64,000 nt of DNA. Origin: Henckelia pumila (lineage: Eukaryota; Streptophyta; Magnoliopsida; Lamiales; Gesneriaceae). The first letter of the stretch is position 1. The number at the start of each line of letters is the position of its first letter. The stretch spans positions 133,148,930 through 133,212,929 of the forward strand of contig NC_133123.1 of the NCBI RefSeq assembly GCF_033568475.1, given 5' to 3'. The position numbers and the translations under genes are program-made. The notes beneath the pieces were generated by a model. That model saw only the letters and a list, made by a program, of their open reading frames with translations. It had not been told where the DNA came from and did no database searches. This document shows positions 35,083-46,165 of the stretch, one piece after another.

Positions 35083-35275
35083 AAGGTCCCGTTGTGATCA
35101 ATTGTTTTTTTTCGTGGTTACTGTTGCTAGTTTCGTTGTAAGCTAGAGGTGGTTAACCCAAAACTTTTTACTTGTTTCAAGATTGGGCAAATTTCTTGAT
35201 TTCTTTTGTTATTGGATTGAGGGTACGATTTTAATATAGTTGTTTTTGCCTTCCATACATTAAGAATTCATATCA
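35083..35275 (+). repeat. CRM-2 5' LTR, second part
   Basis: Last 193 bp of the CRM-2 5' LTR, ending CATATCA. It matches the ends of the CRM-1 and CRM-2 3' LTRs (8840, 41181). A primer binding site follows. Confidence 0.9.
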
Positions 35276-35277
35276 TT

Positions 35278-35290
35278 TGGTATCAAAGCC
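35278..35290 (+). other. CRM-2 primer binding site
   Basis: TGGTATCAAAGCC, two bases after the LTR end. It resembles the Met-tRNA sites of plant LTR elements. Confidence 0.7.
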
Positions 35291-35305
35291 AAGGTTTTGA
35301 ATCAA

Positions 35306-35782
35306 GTAAGTATCTATCTTCATCTATATCTTTTCTTCGTGTTCTTGTTCTTCATCTTTCATTCTTCATCCTGTCAAACTTGTTATCCAAGCCTCGTGTC
35401 TTGTGCTACAAGTTATAAATCAAAAAAAAAATCGATCAAAAAAAAAATAGAAAGGATCGAAAGCTTCAAAAAAAAAAAAGAGAAATATTGAAGTAGCAAG
35501 ATAACTTGTGGTCAATTGTTGTCCTTGTTCATCCTTGGGTGCAAGTCAAAAAAAAAAAAATTCAATTCCATAACTTTCTTCTTCTTGTTTTTGTCAATCT
35601 TCGAGAGTCGATCTTCAAGCGTTTAAAAGTTGTGCACTTGAGAGTTTGATACATCATTCCCAAAGCATAAGCCGTTCTACATATATTTTGAGTAAAAAAA
35701 AAAAGAGTGATTGAGTGAATTCGTTTGGAGGGACTTGTGAGAACTTGTGTGAGGAATTTTATTACTAACTTTTTTCTTGCAG
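35306..35782 (+). other. Candidate leader intron of CRM-2
   Basis: 477 bp between GTAAGTAT (35306-35313), a near-ideal donor, and TTTTTTCTTGCAG ending at 35782. A TACTAAC branch-point-like motif lies at 35763-35769, 13 bases before the acceptor AG. The interval contains long A-runs and no gene. Removing it would place the gag ATG (35788) six bases after the junction. Splicing is inferred. Confidence 0.55.
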
Positions 35783-35787
35783 GTACG

Positions 35788-38700
35788 ATGAGTTCAAATA
35801 GTCAAAATTTTTCAAAGGAAGATTTGAGTACAATGATAAGGGAAGCAATGAGAGCGGAGTTGGAAACAATGCATGAAAGGATAAGTAAACTTGAAGTTAG
35901 TGAGGATGATGAGAGTTTTGGTGAGAATTCGGGTAGGAATAGGCGAGGTCAAGAGGATGGAAGAAATAGAAGAGAAGCAATGCGAGGGAGGTATACTGAA
36001 GGGGGTAGAGAAGATGGGAATATTAATGGGATTAAGATGAAAATTCCATCGTTTAATGGGAAATCTGATCCAGAGGCTTATTTGGAGTGGGAGATGAGAG
36101 TGGAGTCGGTGTTTGACTGCCACAACTACAACGATTCGAAAAAAATAAAGTTAGCGGTTGTTGATTTTGTGGATTATGCTCTAATTTGGTGGGATCAACT
36201 GACTACATCTAGGAGGAAAAATCGTGAGAGGCCTATTAAAACATGGGAGGAGATGAAGCAAATAATGAAGAAAAGGTTTGTTCCTAATTACTATTATCGT
36301 GATATGTTTAAGCGATTGCAGAATTTGAAGCAAGGCTCGAGAAGTGTAGAAGATTACTACAAGGAGTTGGAGATTACTATGATCCGGGCTAACATTGAGG
36401 AGGATAGTGAGGCAACAGTGGCTCAATTTCTGTGTGGTTTGAATAGAGATATTCACGACCAAGTGGAGCTACGACATTGTGTGGATCTTGAAGAGATGGT
36501 ACAATTAGCTATGAAAGTGGAGCTACAGCTTAAAAGGAGAGGCATTGGTCGAGTGTCCTCGGGTGGAGGAACTACTACACCTTGGCGTCCAAACATTGGC
36601 AAACGAGAGGATGTCAAGCCGGTGTCCAAACCAAAATTTGACACCAAGCAGGAAACACCAAAGCAAGGAGTGCAAGGTAAATTTGAAACTCCCAATAATC
36701 GTTCTAGGGATATTAAATGCTTTAGATGTCAAGGTCTTGGTCATATTGCTAGTCAGTATCCTAACAAAAAAATAATGATTGTGAATGATGGTGGTGAGGT
36801 TGAATCGGAGAGTGAGGAGAAGAATTATGATGATATGCCTGCGTTGGAGGATCCCGATGACGAGGGATATAAGGCAGTCGTTGGAGAGTTGTTGGTGACT
36901 AGGAGAGTGTTGAATGTGCAACAAAAGGAAGAGGAAGAAAATCAAAGGAAAAATTTGTTTCATACTAGATGCTTTGTGAAAAACAAAGTGTGTAGTGTCA
37001 TCATTGATGGGGGTAGCTGTACTAATGTCGCAAGTAGCGAGCTTGTTGAGAAATTGAGTTTGCCTACTTCAAAGCATCCTCAACCCTATAGATTGCAGTG
37101 GTTTAATGATAGTTCTGAAGTGAGAGTGACTAGGTGAGTTGTGGTGCCTTTCTCAATTGGGAAATATGGAGATTAAGTGGTGTGTGATGTGGTGCCTATG
37201 CAAGCGTGTCATATCTTGTTGGGTAGACCGTGGCAATTTGATAGGAAGGTGACACATGATGGATTTAAAAATAGTTATTCCTTTACTATGAAAAAGGAAT
37301 CTGTTGTATTGTTGCCTATGACTCCGAAGAAAATATTGGAGGATCATTTGCAAAAGAAAAAGAAAGAAGAGGCCGAAAAAAAGAGTGAACAAAAAAGTGA
37401 GATGGCCTTAGAAAAAAATAATGAAAGAAAAAAAGATGAGAAAAAAATTGAGAGGAAAGAGGCCGATAAAAAAATATACATGGCCCAAAAGAGTGAGTTG
37501 CGAGAGATTTTACATGTGCATACTCCACTTGTGTTGATTTTCTATAAGAAGATTCTCCTTAACACAAGTGATATAGCCGAAAATCTTCCGAGCAATGTTG
37601 TTTCTCTCTTGCAGGAATTTGAAGAATTATTTCCGGAGGATTTACCTCAAGGACTACCATCTTTGAGGGGAATTGAGCATCAAATTGATCTTGTGCCCGG
37701 AAGTGCATTACCGAATCGTCCAGCTTATAGGAGTAATCCGGAAGAAACAAAAGAGCTACAAAGGCAGGTAAGTGAACTTCTTGATAAGGGATTTGTGCGT
37801 GAGTCTATGTCTCCTTGTGTTGTACCTGTTTTGTTAGTGCCTAAGAAAGACGGTTCATGGAGAATGTATGTTGATTGTAGAGCTTTTAACAATATTACCA
37901 TCAAGTATAGGCATCCTATTCCTAGACTAGATGATATGTTGGATGAATTGTATGGTTCTAGCATCTTTAGTAAAATTGATCTTAAGAGTGGTTACCATCA
38001 AATTCGGATGAGAGAAGGTGATGAATGGAAAACTGCTTTTAAAACTAAGTATGGGTTGTATGAGTGGATGGTTATGCCATTTGGGTTAACTAATGCACCT
38101 AGTACTTTTATGAGGTTAATGAATCATGTTTTGCATGCTTATATTGGAAAATTTATTGTGGTATATTTTGATGATATCTTGGTGTATAGTAAAAGTTTGA
38201 ATGAGCATGTTGAACACTTGAGGATTGTGTTAATCACACTAAAGGTTGAACATTTGTATGCTAATTTGAAAAAGTGTGTATTTTGTACAAAAGAACTTGT
38301 GTTTCTTGGTTTTGTTGTGAGCGCTCAAGGTGTCAAAGTTGATGAGGACAAGGTAAGTGCAATTCGAGATTGGCCAACGCCTACTTCTATTGGTCAAGTT
38401 CGGAGTTTTCATGGTCTTGCAAGTTTCTATAGGAGATTTGTAAAAGATTTCAGCACTTTGGCGGCTCCTATGACTGCGGTGATAAAGAATAACGTTCCAT
38501 TCCATTGGGGCGAGGAGCAAGAGAAGTCTTTTGATATTATTAAGCAAAAATTAATTAATGCTCCTTTACTTGTATTACCTGATTTTTCTAACACTTTTGA
38601 AATTGAATGTGATGCGTCAGGTGTAGGAATTGGAGGTGTCTTGATGCAAGGTGGGAGACCGATTGCATATTTCAGTGAGAAGCTAAGTGGAGCGTCCTTG

Positions 38701-40497
38701 AATTATCCTACCTACGACAAAGAGTTCTATGCCTTGGTTCGTGTTCTTGAAACGTGGCAGCATTATTTGAGGCCAAAAGAATTTGTGATTCATACGGATC
38801 ATGAGTCTTTGAAACATCTCAAAGGACAACAAAAGCTGAACAAGAGACATGCCAAGTGGGTGGCGTTTGTGGAGACTTTTCCCTATATTATCAAGTACAA
38901 GCAAGGGAAAAAAAACGTGGTAGCAGATGCTCTATCACGAAGGTATATGCTTCTATCTACTCTGGACTCTAAGTTTTTGGGATTTGAGTATGTGAAGGAG
39001 TTGTATGCCAATGATCATGATTTTAGTGAGATTTATGTTTCATGTTTGCATGGTCCGAAGGATAAATTTTTCATGCATGATAGATATCTGTTTAAGGAAG
39101 ATAAATTGTGTGTTCCTAAATCGTCCATACGTGAATTACTTGTTAGGGAATCACATGGGGGTGGTTTGATGGGGCATTTTGGTGTGGCTAGAACTTATGA
39201 TACGTTGCATGAACATTTTTATTGGCCATATATGAAGCATGATGTTGAGAGTATTTGTGAGAGATGTGTGACTTGTAGGAAAGCTAAGTCTAAGACACAA
39301 TCGCATGGATTGTATACCCCACTTCCTGTTCCTAGTGAACCATGGGTAGATATTTCGATGGATTTTGTTTTAGGATTACCAAGATCTAAGAAGGGGAGGG
39401 ATTCTGTGTTTGTGGTGGTTGATAGATTTTCGAAAATGGCTCATTTTATTGCTTGTTATAAATCTGATGATGCATCTCACATTGCGGACTTTTTCTTTAA
39501 TGAAATTGTTAGATTGCATGGCATGCCTAGGAGTATTGTTTCTGATAGAGATACTCGTTTCTTGAGTTACTTTTGGAAAACATTATGGTGCAAGCTTGGT
39601 ACTAAATTACTGTTTTCGACTACATGTCATCCTCAAACGGATGGTCAAACTGAGGTTGTTAATAGGACATTAGGAACTTTGTTGCGTGCTATAATTAAAA
39701 AGAATTTGAAAAGTTAGGAAGAGTGTTTGCCATTTGTGGAGTTTGCATATAATCGTAGTGTGCATTCTACTACAAATTTTTCACCTTTTGAAATTGTGTA
39801 TGGTTTTAATCCTTTAACCCCGTTGGATTTGATGTCTTTGCCTATGAGTGAAAGGGTTAGTATGGATGGAAAGAAAAAGGCTGAGTTTGTGAGAAATTTG
39901 CATGAGAAGGTGAAAGCGAACATTGAGAAAAAGAACTTGCAATACACAAAGCAAGCAAATAAAGGTAAAAAGAAGGTTGTATTTGAACCGGGTGATTGGG
40001 TTTGGTTGCACTTGAGGAAGGAGCATTTTTCGAAGAAGCGGCATTCTAAATTATTACCTAAAGGCGACAGACCTTTCTAAGTCGTGGAGCGGATCAATGA
40101 CAATGCCTACAAATTAGATCTACCAGGTGAGTATAACGTCAGTGCTACTTTCAATGTTTCTGATTTGTCTCCATTTGATGTAGGAGATGATCAAGATTTG
40201 AGGACAAATCCTTTTCAAGAAGGGGAGGATGATGCGATCATGAATACCTCGCCTGTTGATCAAGTGATTAAGGATCCGTTGGAGATGCCAAGAGGACCGA
40301 TTACGAGAGGATGAGCTAAGAAATTCAAAGATGCGCTTCAATCGTTGATAATGGACATTGGAATGCTTGAAGATCATTTTGAGGGATGTTATAATCTTAT
40401 TGAAGTCCAAAAAAGTCAAGAGAGTAGAGGAAATATCAAAGAAAACATAAAAAGAGGTGACAAGACCCGAGAGGTATGCGCGCCCGCGCCTCATTGA
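35788..40497 (+). pseudogene. CRM-2 gag-pol with five in-frame stops
   Basis: One gag-pol frame of about 1570 codons starting at the ATG at 35788. Gag (about 36030-36500) leads to a zinc knuckle whose last Cys is Tyr (TAT at 36757-36759), then the protease motif IDGGSCTN (about 37005). A K/E-rich linker, RT (YFDDILVYS about 38165), RNase H, integrase (finger about 39150-39290; SDRD at about 39542) and an LTR-encoded tail follow. Five stops interrupt the frame: 37135 TGA, 37174 TAA, 39715 TAG, 40078 TAA and 40312 TGA. Against CRM-1, the last three fit TGG, CAA and CGA ancestors, all transitions. There is no frameshift, so inactivation is by point mutation only. Confidence 0.87.
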
Positions 40498-41181
40498 CGC
40501 GCACCCGCATATGGCGGACAGGACCTTATGCGCGCCCACGCCTGATCCGTTGTTTTTAAGATTTCAAGACAGAGTCCTATGCGCGCCCGCGCCCGCGCCT
40601 GCCCACGCGTGCCCGCGCCTGTACTCTCTCTCACACAGTTCGGCGTTTTGTGTGTGTGCGAGACTTTTTGATATTTTGGCATTATTTTCTATTTTTGAGA
40701 GTTTTATTCCTACTAGGAAACTTTTAGGAGATATCTTTGATATCTTTAGCTATATTTTGAATTATTTTACGATATCTTTTATTATTTTGTAGTTGTATTA
40801 TAAATACAACAAACATTCATTATTTTAATAACAATTAAGATTTCAGATTATTGATTATTCCATACAAAATTCTCTCTAGAATTTTATTAAGCTTTTGCTT
40901 ACCCAAAAATCAAACTTATCAAAGTTTCATAGCTTTGTGGCGTTTGTCGATTGATTATCCTCGTGGGTTGTCAGAAATAGGTTTTCTGAAGGTCTCGTTG
41001 TGATCAATTGTTTTTTTTCGTGGTTACTGTTGCTAGTTTCGTTGTAAGCTAGAGGTGGTTAACCCAAAACTTTTTACTTGTTTCAAGATTGGGCAAATTT
41101 CTTGATTTCTTTTGTTATTGGATTGAGGGTACGATTTTAATATAGTCGTGTTTGCCTTCCATACATTAAGAATTCATATCA
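40230..41181 (+). repeat. CRM-2 3' LTR
   Basis: LTR of 952 bp, TGATGCGATC to CATATCA, followed by the TSD AATAC (41182-41186). The first 268 bp encode the C-terminal tail of pol (stop at 40495-40497). It differs from the 5' LTR mainly in the CpG-rich repeat block (40475-40620). Confidence 0.9.
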
Positions 41182-41186
41182 AATAC

Positions 41187-41285
41187 TGCCATGAGAACTC
41201 CGGTCGTCACAATTTGACATCTACAAAAATACCTCATGATGAGACTAAATCCCAAGAATTCTTTTGCATGCTCTGATACCATAAA
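41187..41285 (-). other. Tekay 5' leader, gag start and primer binding site
   Basis: Minus-strand Tekay sequence between its 5' LTR and the CRM-2 insertion. A Met-type primer binding site lies at 41270-41281. About 50 bases on, an ATG at 41220-41218 opens the gag frame. CRM-2 breaks it after about 11 codons, and it continues at 18247. Confidence 0.8.
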
Positions 41286-42588
41286 TGTAGTGACCCTTAC
41301 CCAGATCACCTACTAAACAGAACTTATGCATGCAATTAACTTAATTAAACAGATATCAGAATAAAGCTGTGGAAACCATAAACGTTATACAATCCCAAGT
41401 AAAGGAATCTGTAATTTATCCAAATAATATACAACCAAATCGAATAGCTGTATCAACCCAAACAACAGTAATAAAACCTAGACGAAGCTCCAGCTGGCCA
41501 ACCACTGACTAGCCCCTCCTGGATCCACCCTCCTCGTCCAATCGCAAACCTGCCCCATGGAATAGGGTGTCCAAAAATACAGAGTACGAGACGTGAGCAT
41601 AAAACGCTCAGTACGAGAGTATGAGTATACATGCATGCAAAGTGAACTCCCTATAGACTCGAGGTCAAGGATCAGATAACAGAGACAGACCGGGCCCTAG
41701 TATGTAGCACGCTGTGCCGTCGCTTCAGGAGGTGGCTCCCATACCGAGATAACCGTGGATACGTCGGACCCAAATCGATGGAAGTCCATCCACTAACAGG
41801 ATAGGGTACAACCCTACTAATAGACATCTCGAAAGAGATACAGCAAGATGAAAATGAATGCAGCATAATATCATGACATATAAATCATGCAGTCACATAA
41901 TATATGCATACTCAGTCAGGATATCTCGAACAGTACTTCCGTACCTCAAATCAGTGCAAGCTCTACCAACTCTAGGTCCACGCTTATAGTCTGCTCTATA
42001 CTGCCAAATGATACTACTATCATTAAAGCGCTCTAAAAGCCTTAACTAAGCTATTGCATACTCCTAAATATTTATAGGAAGCAAAAGCTATACCTTCGTC
42101 TGTCGTTAGCCCTTTGATGTCGATGCCTCCAGAACTTGGGCACAACTCCGCTACGACTACCGAACGCCTCGCCGACTGCCGGGTCAAGCCTAGGAAGGCT
42201 AGAACAACTTGAATAGACTAGAAAGGAGAGGGAAATACTCGGAATTGGCAATTGGAAATGAAGCCTTGGCCCTCTATTTATAGACAACGATCGGAACGTC
42301 CGAACCTCGATCGAAACGTCCGATCCTGCCATCGGAGCTTCCGAAGATCCTGATCTGCCACGTGTCAAAATATCACTTGTTGACTTCGGATAGGGGTGAT
42401 CGGAGCTTCCAATCTAACCACACGTCATGGATGACGTAATATTATCGGTGCCTCCGATCGCTCATCGAAGCTTCCGATCCTGTTCGGAGCTTCCGATCGT
42501 GCCTTCGGAGCTTCCGATCCGTCCGATACCCTATTTATTTAATTAGCATTAATCCTTTAATTACTCAATTAGGGTACGGGCTACTACA
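41286..42588 (-). repeat. Tekay 5' LTR
   Basis: LTR of 1303 bp, on the plus strand TGTAGTGACCC to CTACTACA, followed by the TSD GTAAC (42589-42593). The minus-strand TATA box is at 42275-42282, with eight palindromic units upstream in element sense (42287-42530). Apart from the two missing units it is very similar to the 3' LTR. Confidence 0.92.
42275..42282 (-). promoter_or_regulatory. Tekay LTR TATA box
   Basis: TATAAATA on the minus strand, conserved at 13393-13400 in the other LTR and bordered upstream by the palindrome array. It is a strong core promoter candidate. Confidence 0.6.
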
Positions 42589-42593
42589 GTAAC

Positions 42594-43174
42594 TGTACCC
42601 AATCCCGACACCTGATGACCCCAATAGAGTCGGTAAATGAGTCAAAGTACAGTACTAGCATATAGAGTCTCAATGATGTTTCAAGTAGTAAGGACTAATG
42701 GTGTATAACCAAAACCGCGGACTTTATCCACTCGATAAGTGATAACCACTTGGAAAGTCCGGATAGGGTAGTTCGATCATTCATCATATGAATATCCATT
42801 TGCATGCTTTGAACATCTCTATGTTTCATACCAATGAAACGTGGTACTAGGCATCGCAAATGCTAGTCTCAATCTCGAGCAATCATTATCCTTATTTGCG
42901 GATGACTCAATTGACTAAGAACTGTTTAGAATATACAGTGACTATAAGATGTGTTTCATGATAGTCATCCCAATGTACTATCACATCTTACATACACTAT
43001 AGTATATTCAAGGTCTTTATCAAAACAACAATAATATATCATAATATAACAATATATAGGAAGATAAAGAAAATGCCATTATAAAATGTAAATTATATTA
43101 AACAAAGATTGTTTATACATAGAGTCATAAAAGCCCTTAGCCACAAGTTGGCTATCCGGGCACCCACTCTTTCA
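42594..43174 (-). repeat. Copia B 5' LTR, outer part
   Basis: The remaining 581 bp of the copia B LTR after the Tekay insertion. It ends at 43174 with the family signature CCCACTCTTTCA (the LTR start on the minus strand). Tat integrase sequence begins next. Confidence 0.88.
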
Positions 43175-43498
43175 ATAAGCTTCCTAGGTACCCCAAATCT
43201 GCATACTATATTCTTCCATAGAAATTTCAGCACTTCCCCTTTAGTAATTCGAGCCAAGGCCTCCGCCTCCACCCACTTAGAGAAGTAATCAATAGCGACC
43301 AACAAGAATTTTTTCTGAGCTGGAGTGGAGGGAAAGGACCCACAATATCCATTCCCCACTGATCGAAAGGACACGCTGCCACGATTCCTTTCATTAACGC
43401 TGCTGGTTGATGCTGAAGTCTGCTATGTCGCTGACAACTGTCACAAGAAGTCACCAAAGCTATGGCACCTTTCAAAATAGTAGGCCAAAAATATCCCG
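43175..43498 (-). pseudogene. Tat integrase start, frameshifted and interrupted
   Basis: Integrase zinc-finger and early catalytic sequence on the minus strand (CDSCQRHS-type finger near 43440; WGMDIVGPFP near 43355; then a YFSKWVEAEA stretch in another frame). The frame shifts near 43498 and again near 43320. After FGVPRKLI at about 43175 it is cut by the copia B LTR. Confidence 0.8.
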
Positions 43499-45704
43499 CT
43501 AAATAACCTTACGGGCTAGAGAATAAGAACCCAAGTGATTTCCACAACACCCCTCGTGTATCTCCTTCAAGACATAATGAGCTTCCTTAGGGCCTAAACA
43601 CTTGAGAAGAGGTCCAGAAAATGACCTCTTATAAAGAACTCCCTCCACCATCACAAAGCGGAGACTCCTCTGCTTCAACCGATATGCCTTCTTTGGATCC
43701 TTGGGTAATTCGCCTTTCTCCATGTACTCCAAGAGCTCTCTTCTCCAGTCACTCTCTTCCTGAGCTAATGGTGTGAGCTCAGTAGAAGGTGTTAATTCCA
43801 CTTGCACGACTACCTCTCTGTTCTTCCAGTTATGAAGTGAGCTAGCCATCTTGGCAAGATAATATGCTTTTTCATTGCTCTCCCTCGGAATTTGTTCAAA
43901 CATTACCTCATCAAAGAGACCCCGAGCTTCCTCTATCGCCCTCATGTATTCCTTCAACTTCTCATTTTTGACTTCATACGTTCCATTCACCTGCTGAGCT
44001 ACTAACTGTGAATCAGAGTAGAGATGCACCCGAGCTGCCCCAGCTTGCTTAGCTGCTCGGAGGCCGATTAACACAGCCTCATACTCTGCCTCGTTATTAG
44101 AAGCTCGAAAATCCAAACTAACTGTCAACCTGATCTCATCTCCACGAGGGGAGATCAAAAACACCCCCACTCCACATCCTTCATTATTAGAAGAGCCATC
44201 AACATATACTTTCCACAAATCCTCTGCTCCCACATGTCTCATTTCGGCCAGGAAATCAGCCAACGCCTGAGCCTTAATGGCTGACCTTGGTTCATACTGG
44301 ATGCCATACTCACTGAGCTCCGTAGTCCATTTCACCAATCTTCCCGAAATATCAACTCGAGTCAATATCCTCCCAATGGGGCTGTTGGTCAGCACCACAA
44401 TAGGATGTGATAGAAAGTAAGGTCTGGGCTTCCTTGCTGTCATAACCAAGGCCAACGCTAGCTTTTCCACCTCCGAATACCGGAGTTCTGCACCCTTAAG
44501 GGCATGTGAGAAGAAGTAGATAGGGTGTTGAGCTGCTTCCTCCTGCCTAATAAGTACTGAGCTGACTGCCCCTTCCATAGCTGATAAATAGATGTACAAT
44601 GGTTCCCCAGGAGTTGTCTTAGCCAACACAGGGAGTTCAGCTAAATAGCTTTTTAGGCCATCAAATGTCTTCCCGCATTCAGCATCCCACTCAAACTTCT
44701 TAGCTCTCCGAAGAACCCTGAAGAAAGGTAAACTTCTATGAGCTGATCGGGATATGAACCGAGATAGAGCCGCTATCCTTCCTGCCAACCTTTGAACTTC
44801 CTGCAGATTTCTAGGATGAGACATGGATCGGATAGCTTGCACTTTCTCCGGGTTAGCCTCAATTCCCCTTTCAGTAACCATGTATCCCAAAAACTTGCCT
44901 CCTCTTAATCCAAACACACATTTTTCAAGATTGAGCTTTATTCCGTAAGACCTGAGTGTGGCAAAGGTCTCCTTCAAGTCAGTAATCAAACCCTCATCAT
45001 CTTTAGAATTTACCAGGATATCATCCACATAAACTTCCACATTTCAATCTACCTGGGAAGCGAACACTCTTTCCATGAGTCTCTGATAAGTAGCCCCTGC
45101 ATTCTTTAAACCAAAAGGCATCACTCTGTAACAGAAAGTTCCATGAGAGGTGGTGAAACTTACTTTATCTTGATCTTCCTCTGCCAAAGGAATTTGGTGG
45201 TACCCTTGATATGCATCCATGAAACACAAATATTGATGACCTGCTGTAGAGTCAACCAACTAATCAATTCGAGGCAGGGGATAGCAATATTTTGGGCACG
45301 CCTTATTTAAGTCTCAGAAATTAACACACATCCTCCACTTGCCTGAACTCTTAGGGACAAGGACCACATTCGACAACCAAGTAGGGAACTGCACTTCCCT
45401 AATGTGACCTGCCCTAAGGAGCTCATCAACCTCCTTCTTAATAACTTTATCCTTTTCAGGTCCAAAGTGTCTCTTTTTCTGCATTATCGGCCTTGATCCC
45501 GCAAAAATGTTGAGTCGATGAACCATGATTTCTGCACTAACCCCTATGAGCTCTGATATAGACCAAGCAAAAACGTCTTTGTTCTTCTTCAAGCAATCAA
45601 CCAAGCTTTTCCTCACCGACAGGCTGAGGTCAGCAGCTAATTTAACGACCTGAGCTCCCGGGCTTAACTCCACCTTCTCATGACCTTCTTCAGACACCAG
45701 AAGC
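43499..45704 (-). pseudogene. Tat RT-RNase H-archaeal RNase H with three stops
   Basis: One frame on the minus strand, broken by stops at 45316-45314 (TGA), 45262-45260 (TAG) and 45046-45044 (TGA). RT covers 45697 to about 44850, with YVDDILV around 45030. RNase H follows (about 44700-44300). A separate archaeal-type RNase H then begins with VYVDGSSNNEGCGVG (about 44215), with SNNEAEYEA and YSDSQLV motifs downstream. This double RNase H places the element in the Tat clade. The stops at 45314 and 45044 fit CGA-to-TGA changes, as expected from decay of methylated DNA. Confidence 0.85.
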
Positions 45705-46084
45705 TAGACCTGGTCAAGGGCCGGGTTGGGCCCGGACCCAGACCGGAACCGGCCCGTGGTCAATGGGCCGGTTAACAGGGTCAACGGGCCCGACCCGGAA
45801 CCGGAATCGGACCGGCCCATAGGCGGTCCGGTTCCGGTTTTCTCTTAGGAAAACCGGGAACCCGGCGGTCCAACCCGTCGAGTTGAACGGGTCCGAACGG
45901 CCAGGATTTCGGTCCAACCCGGATGGGCGCCACATGATCCAATGGCCAGGATTTCGTGGCCGTTGAGATCAACGGCCATGATTTCGTGGCCATTGTAGAC
46001 CCGGCGGGTCGACCCGCTCGACCCGCCGGGTTGGCCGATTTTTTTTTTTTTTAAAAAAAAAAAATCTATTTTTTATTCTTTATC

Positions 46085-46092
46085 TATAAATA
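46085..46092 (+). promoter_or_regulatory. hAT transposase TATA box
   Basis: TATAAATA after a poly-T/poly-A tract, 81 bp before the first codon of the transposase frame. It is a plausible core promoter. Confidence 0.5.
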
Positions 46093-46165
46093 CCCCCCAA
46101 CCTCCTTTCATTTTGTTTACACAATTTACTCTTCGTTCTCTCTATTCTCAATTCATTTCAATTTC

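Larger units (their letters stand above)
18248..41181 (+). mobile_element. CRM-2: CRM-like chromovirus carrying copia C and D
   Basis: Plus-strand Ty3/gypsy element inserted in Tekay gag, with TSD AATAC at 18243-18247 and 41182-41186. The 5' LTR is 18248-19020 plus 35083-35275 (966 bp), split by copia C. A Met-type primer binding site follows, then a leader, one gag-pol frame (35788-40497), a polypurine tract and the 3' LTR (40230-41181). Without its passengers it is about 6.9 kb. CRM assignment rests on pol running into the 3' LTR, on the IDGGSCTN protease motif and on resemblance of RT/IN to that clade. It is an inference. Confidence 0.88.
12404..42588 (-). mobile_element. Tekay/Del-like chromovirus, split by CRM-2
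   Basis: Minus-strand Ty3/gypsy chromovirus with both LTRs (5' 41286-42588, 3' 12404-13745) and TSD GTAAC on both sides (12399-12403, 42589-42593). The target is the copia B LTR. Its internal DNA is 13746-18247 plus 41182-41285; the 23 kb between is CRM-2 and its passengers. The order gag, PR, RT, RNase H, IN, C-terminal chromodomain, with DTGASHSF in the protease, identifies the Tekay/Del type. A tract reading AGTGGGGGAGAA on the minus strand precedes the 3' LTR and serves as polypurine tract. Confidence 0.92.
8841..43174 (-). mobile_element. Copia B: old Ty1/copia element split by two insertions
   Basis: Minus-strand Ty1/copia element. Its visible pieces are the internal region 8841-11091 and a 5' LTR in two parts, 11092-12403 and 42594-43174. 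The Tekay element is inserted in the LTR with TSD GTAAC (12399-12403 and 42589-42593). CRM-1 interrupts the internal region at 8840. Copia B itself sits in the Tat integrase; on the minus strand the Tat sequence breaks after CTTAT (43179-43175), the presumed TSD. It is the most diverged of the four copia copies, which fits its early place in the stack. Confidence 0.85.

Noticed and set aside
41286..42588. A solo Tekay LTR.
   Set aside because: It has a primer binding site and gag start at its side, and shares the GTAAC TSD with the LTR at 12404. It is the 5' LTR of the split element.
45714..45993. Short minus-strand frames rich in Arg/Pro/Gly.
   Set aside because: They come from the GC-rich subterminal repeats of the hAT element.
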